Part shown: one piece after another, positions 43,101 to 56,700 of the stretch | Layout of the letters: each line of letters starts with the position of its first letter | How positions within the stretch are numbered: position 1 is the stretch's first letter | Assembly: GCA_006384855.1 (NCBI GenBank) | Contig: VCJN01001421.1 | Coordinates: 62,001 to 126,000, forward strand | Direction: 5' to 3' | DNA length: 64,000 nucleotides | Source of the DNA: Tetraselmis striata | Taxonomy: Eukaryota; Chlorophyta; Chlorodendrophyceae; Chlorodendrales; Chlorodendraceae | The notes under the pieces: generated by a model | Told to the model about the DNA's origin: nothing | Databases searched by the model: none | What the model saw: the letters and a program-made list of their open reading frames with translations, nothing else | Program-made: the position numbers and the translations under genes

Positions 43101-46100
43101 CCGCCTCACTCACCGCCCCGTCCCCGTTGGCATCCAGCATCGCCTGCAGGTACAGCAGCCCCGCCTCCTCCGCAGGCGCGCCGTCGCCCAGCATGTCCGC
43201 TAGGAAGCGCCCCAGGTCGTCCATGGCCAGCAGGCCGCGCCCAGAGGAGTCGTACTGCCGGAACAGCTGCGAGAAGCGCACCCCCTCCGCGTCCATGGCG
43301 GCCTGGAGGCCGTTGTACAGAGCGGCAAGGGCGGCCACGCCGGCGCTGGTGGCGGCCTCCAGGGCGACGGAGCCGTCAGGGGCCAGGCGGCCGACGCGGG
43401 TGGGCCATGGGTCGGGCGCGGCGGGGTCGTGCTGGTAAAGCAGGCGGGAGGCGGGGTCTAGCAGGAGGGTACGGCCCTTGTGGGGGAAGGCCTCCAGCAC
43501 CCACTCGCGCTCAGGCTGCCAGTCATCCTCACTCCCGTCCTCCGACCTCCTGGCTCCCAGAGCTCGTGCATCAGGTGCTCGGCCCCGCCCAGCAGACCGA
43601 TGGCTGCGCTTGCCATGCTGTGCTGCACTGTCTGTTGTCGGTGCCTTGCTGCCGGCGCGCGAAGGTGCTCTAGCTGCCTTGGATGGATTATTGGCAAATA
43701 CCTTTTTCTCCTGCGCCAAGGTGACATGTCAATTAACGTGTCTCGCCCAGTCATGGTCGGTTTGATCAGCGTGTCTCTTGCAAAATGGCGGGCCTTACCG
43801 TGTGCCTCTCCCGGTGCACCCGCACGCCCCGCATGCCCCGCACAAACTCCGTCCAGCTGACTTGGCCGTCCTTGTTGACGTCCATCGCCAGGACCTCCGC
43901 CAGCGCGAAGCGCAGCTCTCGCGCGGACAAGCCCGGCAGCAGCCGGCGCAGCAGCTCCGCGACCTGTGGGGGCGTGAGCTTCGCACTGCCGCGCTTGTCC
44001 AGCTTTTTGAACAGCGCCTTTGCCTCTCCCTGCAGGTGTCCGGCAACAGCAGAGTTTACGCCATGTCAAGGACATTTGCAGGGACAGCATGTGGAGGCCG
44101 CCTTGTCAGGGAAGGCTCCAAGGGCATAGGGCTGCAAGCAACAGCGCCTGCCGCGCACCTGCCGCTCCACCAGCGCCTCGGACAAGCGCTTGAGTGCGCG
44201 CCTGCGCCCTGCTGTATCTGTCCCCTCCCGCTGCGCCGCCTCCGCGCGCACCCCCTCCGCCACCTCCGCCACCTCTCGCAGCGCCGCCCTGAACTCCGCC
44301 TCGCTCACCGCCCCGTCCCCGTTGGCATCCAGCATCGCCTGCAGGTACAGCAGCCCCGCCTCCTCCGCAGGCGCGCCGTCGCCCAGCATGTCTGCCAGGA
44401 AGCGCCCCAGGTCGTCCATGGCCAGCAGGCCGCGTCCAGAGGAGTCGTACTGCTGGAACAGCTGCGAGAAGCGCACCCCCTCCGCGTCCATGGCGGCCTG
44501 GAGGCCGTTGTACAGAGCGGCCAGGGCGGCCACGCCGGCGCTGAGCTCGTGGTCCGGGCATACTGTGCCGTCGGAGGCAAGGGACCCAAAGCGGCGCGGC
44601 CACCACCCGCTGGCGTTCTCCTCCTCCTCCACACTGTAGAGCACACGCGTGGCGGGGTCAAGCAGCAGTGGTGCGCCATCATACTCCACCTCCTCGAGGA
44701 TCCACTCGCTGGTGTCGCCGCCCTGCAGGGGGCGCTGCAGCCAGCGAAGGTCATGACCCTCGGCAGCCTCATCAATAGAAATGATATTTGGCAGCAGCAG
44801 TTCCAGAAGTCTACAATAACCTACGGGTGCCGACGCACTTTGAAGAACGCCTTGTTAAGAACGTGCCATACCCTTTCTTGCTCAATTTAAGACTAAATAA
44901 TCACGGATATATTATGAATTTAAGAATGTTACGCCGGCACCCCTATTTCCACATAAAAAAAAATTCCACACTCTCCAAAGTGCGTCCACACCCGTACATT
45001 GTTCACACAGGTGAGCATGCGGCAGGGTGGGAGGGCTTGCGGGGAAAGTGTCTAGATTTGTGTGGGAAAGGTAGGATCAGCACGGTACTATCGCCACCCG
45101 GACTAACGGTGGGGGGGGGGGGGGGGGGGCGCAGAGCAACGCCTGGGCAGCAGCGAGGACAGCGGCGGATCTCACCGCCTCGCCAAGGTGCGGCGGGAAT
45201 GATGATGGAGCCTCCGTTGGGAAGCCCATCTGCACGTCGGGCGCCGTCCCACTGGGCACAGCCACCTGCACAGCGCGCAGCCCCTGCAGGAACTCCGGCC
45301 ACGACACGCGCCCGTCCGCGTCTGCGTCCATGCGGAGCATGTAAGCGAGCGCAACCCGCTGCTCTCGCGCCGACAGGCCAGGCACCAGCTCTCGAATTAG
45401 CTGCCCGAGCGCAGGGGGCGCCAGCCAGTCTTTCGCCCCCGCCAGCTTGCGGAACAGCTTCTTGGCGCGCTTCTGAGGAGGTCGTAAGGGCGGAGGCGTG
45501 TATCAGCAAGCACCTCCACTGGTAGCAAGGGCAGGCGCTTGGGGCAAGAGTGGTGGTGGGAGGGCAGGTGGGTACGCTAGCCCGCAAGGTACACCGCAGG
45601 GCCTACATTCTCTGCACAGCATTGCCAGTGGGCTAAGACGGATCGCGGATTGTGGGAGCAGGCAGTGCTATGCTGGATGCCAGCAGGGACACGGGGACTC
45701 GTGAATAAAAAACGCGACAGAGCTCTGGGAGCTCAGCGAGGCACACTGCGCGCTGAGGCTGGGCCGGAAAACCGACATTTGCATGCATTGGTAGATATTC
45801 CAGCAGAGAGCGAAACAAAGAGTGCGACCGGTCTGTGGCGGCAGCGCACTTTGCGCTTCATCATCGCCTGGGACAGCTTGGCCATCGTCGTACGGCGCTC
45901 CGCCTCCAGCTCCGAGTCATGATGGCTGCGTAGGCCGTCCGCCACTTCTGCCACCTGCCTCAGCGCGCTGCGGAACTCCTCCAGCGTCACCAGCCCGTCG
46001 CCATTGACGTCCAGCATGGCGTGGAGGAAGAGCACCTGCGCGCCCGAGACCTGTCCGAGCATCTCCTCCAGCATGTTGTGCAGGTCATCCAGCTGCAGCC

Positions 46101-47553
46101 GGCCGGCGCCAGAGGTGTCGTAGCGCGCAAACAGCTCTTGAAAGCGGAGGCGCTCCTCCTGCCAAAACACGGGGCGCTTCATTTCAACCCCCGGCCGTAC
46201 TAAGGGCTGCAACATCAATCCTATCTCACTGCAAAATCCCGCGCTATTCCCATCCAACCAGCTCCCTGGCAATCGCAGGACACCGAGGCCCCCACAGTCC
46301 AAAAACTAAGGCCACGGCAGCGAAGTCTTTGAGCAGCTGCCCCTATCTCAGAGTTTGTGACCATGTTACGGACGGGAGTCTGATGCCGGCAGCACAGGCC
46401 ACGCTCACCTCCATGTATTTCAAAGCAGTGTTGTACACCTTGGCAAGCTCCATGACGCCCTGCCCCAGCGTGGCGCTGTCGCCGCCCAGCACCACGTCGC
46501 CGTTGTCTGTGAGGTGGCCAACCCTCTCAGGCCAGCCGCCGTCCCGCTGGCAGCGGTATAGCCAGTTGGTGCGGCGGTCGAGCAGCAGCCGCTCCCCGCG
46601 GTGCCAGAGCTCGTGCAGCTCCCACCGCTCCTCCTCCGCATCCGCCCCCTCATCCGCAGTGAAGGAGCACTCGCTCTGCAGCTCCGCCACGCTGGTCTCA
46701 AACTCCAGCAGGTTCTCAAATGAGCCCACACTCTGCAAAGTCGCGCGCCGCTGCAGCACACCGTCATCAGTGCGCCCGCTGGTCAGCTTGGGGCCGCATG
46801 CAGCTGGACGGTGACACCCCAGTTCGTGCGGGGGAAGGGGGGGGGGAGTTGGTGGGGGGGGGGGGGGGGGGCAAGGCAGCATCAAGGGGCATTGTGCCAT
46901 GGGCTGTGCGGCGCCTGCCTGGTGCGCCACGTTTCCACCGTCGTCAGACAGCCCCATGTCATCCAGGATGCCGTCAAGGCTGCCATCATTGAGCGTTGGC
47001 TCTCGAATCAGCAAGTTGCGCTCCTGGATGGCCACCTGCTCCATGCTCTCCTGCTTACAAGGTGGGCGGTGTGTATTGCTCAGTAAAGTCTCACTGCTAA
47101 TGGAAGCGGCCGGGGCGACGCGGGACACATGCCCGGGGCACACCTTGGGGGCATGCCCAGGATTTGCAGCAAAGCCAGCAAAGATGGCGGCGCCGCTGGA
47201 GGTGCGCGGCTGGATGGCGCGCAAGCCGTGGAGGAACTCAAACAAGGAAATGCGCCCGTCCTGGTCGGTGTCCATGCGGCACATGTGCGCGAGGCACAGG
47301 CGCAGGTGGCGCGCTGATATCGCTGGTAGCAGACCCTTGATGAGCGCCCGGACTTCATGAGGGCGAAGGTAGCCCTTGTCTCCCACATCGTGCGCTTGGA
47401 ACAGCTCCCTGGCGCGGCCCTTAGTCGGCACGTGCCATGGCAGTCAGATATCTTGTCAGCAAAACGACTACTGACCGGTGCCCAGCGCTGCAAAAACAGA
47501 TGTGGCGGAAGTGTGCCATTCCCTGATAGAAGAGAAGATGCCCCGGAAATGCT

Positions 47554-47584
<31 letters not shown>

Positions 47585-50500
47585 TGGCCGGGCCGCCCTT
47601 GCCGTTCTCGCCCTAGTGAGGATACTTCCAACATTAAGCGACATCAATTGTTGTGCAATAGTTTGTGAGGGAAACTCATGTGCACGCTCCTCTCCTTGCC
47701 ACGCCCCCACCAAGACATGTGCAATGCCATTGGGTGGATTGCCGCCATGCCAGCTTGATATGTTCCAGTGCGCCTCCTCCAACCCTTGCATACTAGAGAA
47801 GCTACCCACACCTGGTTGGCACGCAGCTCGCGTGACAGGGCGTCCAGCGCGGCGCGCTTCTCGCGGTCCAGTTCTGCGCCTTGTGCCGCCTCCATGCTGG
47901 CCGCCACATCCTTCACCTCCAGCAGCGCGCTTTTGAGCTCCGGCAGCGTTACCAGCCCATCGCCGTCGATGTCCAGCATGGCGTGGATGTAGTACACGCT
48001 GGACGTTGGGGTGTCGCCCACCATCTCGGCCAGAAACGCCGCCAGGTCTTCCATGCGCAGCGCTCCCGTGCGGCTTGTGTCAAACTGCTTGAATAGCGCA
48101 GCCAATCGCTCGCCGCCGTCCTGCGAGAACCATACAACTTAATTTCTCGCAACTGCATGTGCCAGAGGACACTAGGGCAGTGCACTGAGGGGATATAGGC
48201 AGCCACCTGGATGTAGTCATTGATGGCATTGTACACTTGCGCCAGCTTCTCGGTGCCATCGCCTGACGCGGAGTGCAGCCGCACCTCGCCACCCTCTGCA
48301 AGGGAGCCCACCTCATGCGGCCACGGCGCCTCGCCCGGAGCATCGGCGCGCAGCGTGTAGAGCCGCTGGGAGGCGGGGTCCAAGAGCAGCGGCTCGCCGG
48401 CATGCTCAAAGTTTTGCAGCTGCCAATCGCCATCGTTGCGTACCGGGTGCGACCGGGCAGGGAGGTAGGTGGACGGCTGCCGCAGGTTAACGGCGCGGAG
48501 GCCCAGCAGCAGCTCCTTAAATGACACCCGCCCGTCGCCGTTGGCATCCATGGTGCGCCCAAGGTGGTCCACAGCCAGGCGCGCCTGGCGGCTGCTTAGT
48601 CCCGGGAGCAGGGCCCGGATGAAGCGCATCAGGAGGGGCGGGTCCAGGTAGCCGCGCCGCGCCTGGTCCAGTTCCTGGAACAGCGCCTGGGTTCGCTCCT
48701 GCAACCACGGAGGGAACCGCCTTGGTCAGGGGCGCATATTTTACTCCCTGATTGTCACCCCAGGAGCCGTCGCCACCGCAAGGAGTTAAAGGGACTAACC
48801 CCAAGAGCACCTAAGCCACCTCCAATCAGCATTATTACCCCCATTGCTTACACCTATGCTGACATCATGGGCGCTACGGCATTCAATGTCGCCCGCGCAA
48901 TGCCATGCATCTGAGCCTGGACGCCCGAAAGCAGCGGGTACCCGTATAGAGACAACACACCCACAGGAAGAAAAAGGGAATCAGGGCCGGGCCAGGGGGG
49001 GGGGGGGGGGGGGGGCGGATATAATTAGACCGCACCGGGTCCTGTCGAAGTGCGCGCGAGAGGCGCTCCGCTAGCGCCTTCTGCTCTGCGCGTACGTCTC
49101 CCGCCCCCATGAGCACGACCTCCGACACCTCACGCATCGCGGCCTTGAACTCCGCCAGCGTCACCGCGCCGTCGCCGTCCGTGTCCAACATCGCCTGCAG
49201 GTACTGCGCCTGCCCGGCCGACACCATGCCCACCACCGCATCCAATAGGTGCTGCAGCTGCTCCATGCGCAGCTTCCCGCTTCCGGAGCTGTCAAACTGC
49301 GCAAAGAGCTCATCAAAGCGCATGCCGCTCTCCTGCACAGCACAGGCCGTGATAGATGTTAAGAGGCGGACAGCATGATGGGAGTAGACAGAAGACGGGC
49401 AACGCAAGATGACAGGAGTGGTGTCGGACTTATGTATGTAGATAACCGCAATAGATAGACAACCGCAAACACAGAGAGGAGAAGGAGCATTCACTGCATG
49501 GCACGGTGAAAAAGACCCTAGATATTTCTCTTTGTTGCTATATTCGATTATCATGTCATTATCATAAGCAGTGTTGAGCCGGGGGAGGTGGCGCAGTGGG
49601 GGGGGGGGGGGGAAGGGGGGGGGCACCTTGATGAAGGCATCCACTGCCTGATACAGGCGGGCCAGTTCCGCGCTGCCGCCGCTGGTAGCCTGCGTTAGGC
49701 GCACCGCCCCACCGCTGGTGAGGTAGCCGACGCGCATCGGCCAGCCGGTGCCCTCGTCATCCACCTCCTCGGCACGGGGGTCAAACAGCGTCCGCGTGGC
49801 AGGTTCCAGCAGCAACAGGCGCCCCTTGTGCTCGTACTCCTCCAGCGTCAGCTCCATTGGTTCGCTGCCCCCGGTGCCGAGGCCGCAGCTGTCTCCCTGG
49901 GGGGTCGCAGGAGGGCGGTCCCCGCGAGGGGAGTGCCACGGGGAGGAGCCGCCGGAAGATGGGCGAAAGCCTGGCTGCAGCGTGCCGCTAGGCAGGATCA
50001 TGTGCACCGCGCGCAGCCCCTTGACAAACTCGCCAAAGGAGATGCGGCCGTCGCCATCCGCATCCAAGAGGCCGAAAAGGTGCAGCATGCCGAAGCGCAC
50101 CTCGCGGCGGCTCAGCCCGGGGAGCAGCTCTGCCAGGAAGGCGCCCACTTGACTTGGCTGCAAGTACCCCTTGCGCGGCGTGCAGCCTCCGTGTGGCGCG
50201 TGGCTGTGGCGCATGAACAGTGTCTTGGCGCGCACCTGCCGCGGGGGGGGGGGGGGGGGGGGGGGCACAGCAGCAAAGGCACCCCGGGGGAGGTGTGGAG
50301 AGGTGGTCAGACGTATAAGCAGCAGGGAAAAGGCGAGCACTGTTGAGACAGGTTGGTTGTGGACACAGAGATGTGATGGTTTGAGAGGAGGGAAGGGGGG
50401 GCACCTTGCGAGCCACCAGCTCCCCTGATATCTGGTTGAGCACGCGCAGCTTCTCTGCTTCCATCCGCCGCTCATGGTCCTCCCGCATACCATCCGCCAC

Positions 50501-53500
50501 ATCCTTCACCTCGCGCAGCGCGCTCTTGAACTCCTCCACGCTGACCTCGCCGTCGTCGTTGATATCCAGCATTGCCCACAGGTACTCCACCTCGTGGCTC
50601 GACACCTCCCCCAGCACATGCTGCAACAGCCGCCGCATCTCTGCCTTGCGCAGTTTACCGCACCCGCGGCTGTCGTATTCGGCAAACTTTTCCCGGAACT
50701 GCTTGTGCTCATCCTGTGCCGCTCACCCAGCAATCATTCAGTGGACGTCCCCTGACACCGCCCCCACGTCTGCACCTCTGTAGACCTCCCCCCCCCCCCC
50801 CCCCCCCCCGCCCCCCCGGGCGCCCGCCCATCCGGCAGCACCTTCATGAACTTGTAGAGGCAATTGTAGAGCTCTGCCAGCTTGGTGGTGGCTTCATCCG
50901 CGCGATTGCTGTCCAGCCGCAGCTGGCCGCCTGCAGTGAGGTAGCCAATGCGCTCCGGCCAGGCACGCTGCCCCCACTCGCGGCTGGCGGCGCCTGCCTC
51001 CACGTGGCGGTGCACGCCGCGCGTGACGGGATCGTACAAGTACTGCTTGCCGTTGAGCACCAGCGCCTGTAGCTGCACCTCCTCCATCGCCGCTTCCACG
51101 TGCTCATCCCCCTCTCCCAGGAGCTCGCTCTCTAGGCTGTCGCGCACCTCGGTGGGCGCCGCCAGCCGCTGTGGGCCCGGTGGTACATCACATGGACCAG
51201 ATCAGCGCCAAAAGGAAGTCACCTCTGGCACCTCAGCCACCCCCCCCCCCCCCCCCCCCCCCCGGGCCCCCTTCCTGCCCATCCATCCCTACAGCAGCAA
51301 ACGGCAGACAGCTCCTATGCAGCTCCGAGCGCGCTTTGTGGTGGTACCCCTTTCCCGCAACCAGGTGCAAGGAATTAAGTGGCGTTTCAGGTGCCAGGGT
51401 CCCACCCGTACAGAAACCGCTACTGCAATGCATGTCCCTCGCATGAGAAGCAATACTGCCCCGCTCTGACTCCACACCTCAATAATTGTATGCATGTACC
51501 ACTGTGACTGTGCCGTACCCGCGCACAACTATCCTCTAGGGCGTTCGTTTAGATTCGGCGTAATATGAATGATCGTGTCTTCGGATTGTGGCTTTTGGCG
51601 GGAGGGAGGGGGTGGGGGAGGGAGGAAAGAGGGGGGTGGGGAGGTGGGGAGGGAGGGGCGCGCCTTGGGGCGCCTCTGCCAGATCGCCGGATCAGCCAGC
51701 CTGTCTTCCCGGACAGCGCGATACCACTTGCCCACCTTCCCGCATCGACAAGCGGCCGTCCCCGTCTGTGTCCGACGCGTAGATGAGCGCCATGCTTAGG
51801 CGCAGCGCGCCCAGGCCTGCCTCTGGAGCCAGCTCCCGCACAAGGTGGCCCACCTCGGAAGGCTCAAGATAACCATTGCCCGAGACGTCACACTGCTTGA
51901 ACAGGCGGACCAAGTCGTCATCCTGCGCGGGAGTGGCCACATGGTGGTATGCAATTAAGATATGCGGTGCAGAGAGGCAACTCCCACGGCTGCCAAACTT
52001 GATTGTGGGCAGGCAGGGGGGAGATGATCAAACGTGCTCTACGCATGTACGGGAAGTAGCTGCTGGACAGACGGGCGGCTAGATGCCCACGAGAGGGGCC
52101 CAGTGATGCAATAAGTGTCAGATACTAGAATAGTTCGTTATGGCATGTCTGCCTCGCACCTGCGTGTCTGCCAGTGCGCGCTGCAGGCCCTCCACCGTGG
52201 CAGGCCGCGCCATGGTTGTGGCCACGCTGCCGTCAGCCATTGCCGCGGCGAGATGACGCCCCTCGCGCAGTCCGTTCTTCAGCTCCATCAAGGACACAAA
52301 GCCATCGCCGTTGGCGTCCAGCATGGCCTGGCGCCGGCACACTGCGCTGTCAATGGCAGCACGGCAAAGTCAAGCAGGACGGCAGCAGCGTTTGCCCCGA
52401 GCTACCGGTACCTGCAGGTACTTCACATCTGATCGGTCCACGACGTCAAGCACGTCAGCGGCGAATCGATAGAGGTCCGACATGGACAGGCGGCCGCGAC
52501 CGCTGCGGTCATAGCGGTTGAAGAGCTCAGAGAAGCGGATCTGATTCTCCTGCAGGCCGCGAAGCAGGACCACCCAGCGCGAGGGACAATCAGAATTGCC
52601 CACATTCAGTGCGTCTGATGCTTACAAGTCTAGGCTGAGTGGTATGGCCTCGCAACTTTGGCATCACTGGTGCAATGACAGACATAATGGCATCGTTTCA
52701 GCGAGAATAGCAGCGCACCTTCATGCATGTCAGCATGCTATCGTAGAGGTGGAGCAGGCCCATCGCTGGCGGCGCAGTACCCTCGGGCTCCGGCGAACTC
52801 GGTGGCGACTCCGATTGCGGCGGCTTCAGAACCTGAGGCTGCTCCACGTGCTGATTGTTGGCGCCGTCGTCCACAGAGGCTTCTTTCTTGCGGTAGGGCG
52901 AATTGAAGCTCCGCTGTGGGTGAGCTCCAGTTGGTGAAGGTGGGCCGCTGCTGAAGGACGATTCTCGGGAGAGGAGGCTGGGTGGCGAGGCTGGTCTGCC
53001 GTCGTGGCTGGTCAGAGACAACGTTCTGCCGTCGTTGCTGCCAATGCGGCTATTGGGCTGAGAGCCAGAGTAGCGCGAGCGCCAGTCGCTCTGCCCACTT
53101 GCGAGTTGACTGCGACGGCTGCTGCTGTGTGCTTGCATCCCATCCGCGACTTCGTCAAATGAGAGCACCCCGTCACGGTTGATGTCCATGCTCTGCGCAT
53201 CAGCATGATGTTGGCTGGGTCAGGGAGACCCGCTTCAAAGCAAAAGGCTGGGGGTTAAGGGTTTGCTATAAGAATAGAGAAGGCATCCAGTAATGCTGTC
53301 TGGAAGGGGGAACATGCATGTGTGAGCGATCAGACTGGGCATCAATTAGCACAGAGGGGCACTTCTTGCTGTAGTTCTGTTGTGGCAAGCGTGGTATGGG
53401 GATATGCCGCCAAGGGGTCAGCTAGTGCCCGAGCTACATGGCCCCTCGAACCTGGAAGTGCGCTAGCAGCATGCGGCAGTCGTCCTTGCGCAGCATAGGT

Positions 53501-53716
53501 TGGAGGTGTTTCAGGAAGACACGGAGCTCCGCTGGCTCGAGCCTCCCGTCGCGGTTTTCGTCACAGCGATCAAACACCTCCCTGGCCACCCTCTATGGGA
53601 AGCAGGAAAAGTATCACTCAGTCCCGTATCGCAAAGGGCAGCATAGCAAGTAGCGCTGCAGCAACAAGGCCGGACCCCAAATAGGGACAAGGGGAACAAG
53701 CGAGCCAGAGCGGGAG

Positions 53717-53769
<53 letters not shown>

Positions 53770-56700
53770 TGGTGGAAGGTGGGCTGGGATGGGCTGGGCT
53801 GGGCTGGGCATCACACCGGCTGGCTCAGCACTTTGTCTGCAATTGCTTGGAAGTTGGAGCGCAGCCGCTGGTCTGAGGCCACAAGCTCCCCCTTGCTCAC
53901 CTGCGTATATGATGCTCTCCGTGAGTGTCAGGCGGTAGTGCTGCAGGTGTTTGCCAAGCAACAGGTGGCAGGGGAAATCGGACCTTGGCGACTGTGGAGA
54001 TTGTCTCCTGGATGCATTCTGACAGCTCCTCCAGCGTGATGGCGTTGTCGCCATTAATGTCCACAATCGCTTGGAAGTAGCGCACCGTTGGCATGTCCAC
54101 ATTTCCCAGGATTTCACGTAGGAAGCGCTGCAGGGCAGAGGCAAGCAGCCACCAGTGGGACGCGTAAGCCTCTGGGGACGGAAGGCCAAGCTGCTCCTCC
54201 CCTGGCTGACTCCACGCGAGCTGGCGGGGGCGGGGAGGCGCAGACATGCACATGACGAGTACCTGCAGACCCTTGAAGTTCATTCTGCCGTTGCTATCAC
54301 TGAAGCGATTGAAGAAATCGCCAAACTTGGCTCTGTTCCTCTGCAGAGCGCCAATCATGCTGTCAGCGCCCACTACTCGTGTTTGGAAGTGGCCGGTGGC
54401 ATCCAGCGCCAAAAGAGCGGCGCCACCCACCTTGAGCTTCTGTTCCAGGGCCTTGATGAGCCGGATCATATGCTCACGTGGCTGCAGCGCGTCTTGCTCA
54501 CCCTCCCCCAGCGACTCCCACAGGCCCATTCCAGCGCTCCAGCTGCTCTGCCAGCCCGTTTTGCAGCTCTGGGAAGGTGAGCCGGCCTGTGCGATGGCTG
54601 TCAAACGTCTGCGGCGCAGCGGGCACATGAAGCATGTGCGGAATTTTAAGAACAGAGCGATGACGCCCGAACAAATGAAACACCTTCTCTGCGTGACAGC
54701 GAAAGAAAACTAATTTTGGAACAGCAATGTGACTGGTGGTTGCATCCCCATCCTGGTCTGGAAGCTCTTCGGGCGCCTCTTGGGATCCCAGCAAAGAAGG
54801 GGCTGCCATATGGCGCACAAACCACAGATGGCGCAGGAAAGGACTGCACACCCACCTGTAGCCATGCAATGCACAGCTGCAGCTGCCACGGGGTGGCGGT
54901 CGGCTGAAATGCCCGGACCATCTTTTCAATTTGGTCCGGTTCAACGGCACCGTCCTTATCGTCGTCAGCCTGGTTGAACATGTAATGCGCCTTGTCCTGC
55001 AGCGCAAGGATACCATGCATTAGCTCCGGAACCAGGGTGCTTGCTGCAGGTGGCCACTGAGTGGCAGTCTGCGACACCGCTGACAATGGTAGGGGTCACC
55101 GGATGCCCGGGCGTAGGTGCGTTTGTGAATGGCCCGAAGACCGTTGTCAGAGCTGACTCGCTGGGGGCAGGCTTCCAGAGGCTCACAGCGCACCTCGCAG
55201 TCTTGAAAATACACAGCAAGCTGGGCAATGAGGTCCTCCGCTGTGGGCGGCTTGACCTTAGACGCCACCTACGCAGCCATGCGGACCGGTGAGTCCTATC
55301 GTGGCCTGCTTTGCAATCGCGCCCGCGTGGATGGAGCAGATCGCCAGCAGGGGGTGTTTGAGATCAGGGCCAGAGGAAAGACACCACAGGCCTGACCTGC
55401 TGCAGGATCATGCGCCCCTCGGCAACGGCGCCCTCGATGTCGCCCATGCTGGCGCTGCGCTTGGGGCTGCAGCGCGCCTGGAGCATGGCGACAAAGTACC
55501 GCACCTCCTCTCGGTGCCCTATGCCCAGCAGCCCCACCAACATGCCCTGCAATAACGATGGCCACAATCGCCCCACCCCTCAGCGCACGCAGCCCCTTAC
55601 AACCATAGCAAGCACATGTCCAGAAAGGCATCTGACGGTTTGGCAAGCTGACTGAGCGCCATCGGCTGCAGCTGTGCAGCGCCCTGATGGCATTTCGGTG
55701 GCAGTCGTGACCCTTTGGGAATCGACACAAGTCAGAAGGCTTTGCAAACCTCTATCTTGGTGATCGGCAGGGTCTCTGCGCCGCCGGCCTTCCGGAAGTG
55801 GTGCATGAGGTGTTTGCGGCCATCCTCCTGAGGCAGGCGCACAGCAAACTCAGTATATTCTAATCTGGCAGTCGTCACGGCGGGCAGTGTGGTAAGGAGG
55901 CGAGGGGCCCAAGGAAATCACAGGCGCTACCTTGCAAAAGCCGTGCAGGTCGCAGTAGATGGCGCGCAGCGCGGCGGCGTTGGAGACGTGGCCAAACGCA
56001 TCACGCTTTTGGTGCGTGATGGTGTGGATCAGGCGCGCCTTGATGTCGCGGGCACCATGCATGAGCGCCTGAAACGTTATTCTGCCTGAATCAAGCCCAT
56101 CGAATCGCTGCCGTTGGCATGACGAGCAACCGCGGCACAATGCCGTCAGTGTATGTCACTAGTATATAAGCGACATGTACCCATGTACTGGTGCACACTT
56201 GTGATGCAATTGCCCACTCGGTAAGAGAGGGCTTTGAGAGGCGGACCTGGATCCGGCGCACAATGTTGGCCACAACCAAGCGCCTGTCAGCGTCGCCCGC
56301 TTCAGGCTCCACACGGCGGACAAACTCGCCCAAGCCGTTAGATGGCAGATACGCACGGCCTGATACTGTGCACTCCAGAAACAGCTTGTGTGCGTCCTCC
56401 TTGTTGTCTGTGAGCCAGCTTACCACCCTGTCTAGTACTTGGATGGATTGGCCCCGATCCACGTCACTCCACAGCTGCAGCCGGCAAGCCAAGCAGGGTC
56501 AGCCGCATCGCACAACATCATCATCCCCCCCCCCCCCCCCCCCCCCCATTTGCACTCCCACTCACCTGTTGGTGGTACTCAGATAGGTCCTGCACGGCGT
56601 CCTTGAGTTCTGCTTTGGAGAGGCAGCCGTCACCATTGACGTCCAGGATAGCAATGACACTGTGCGCCTCTGCCACCAGCACTGACCGCCCCAACACCGC

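Noticed and set aside
43778-44890. 370-codon plus-strand ORF
   Set aside because: Antisense to modules 10 and 11; the similarity to another plus-strand ORF only reflects the duplicated modules.
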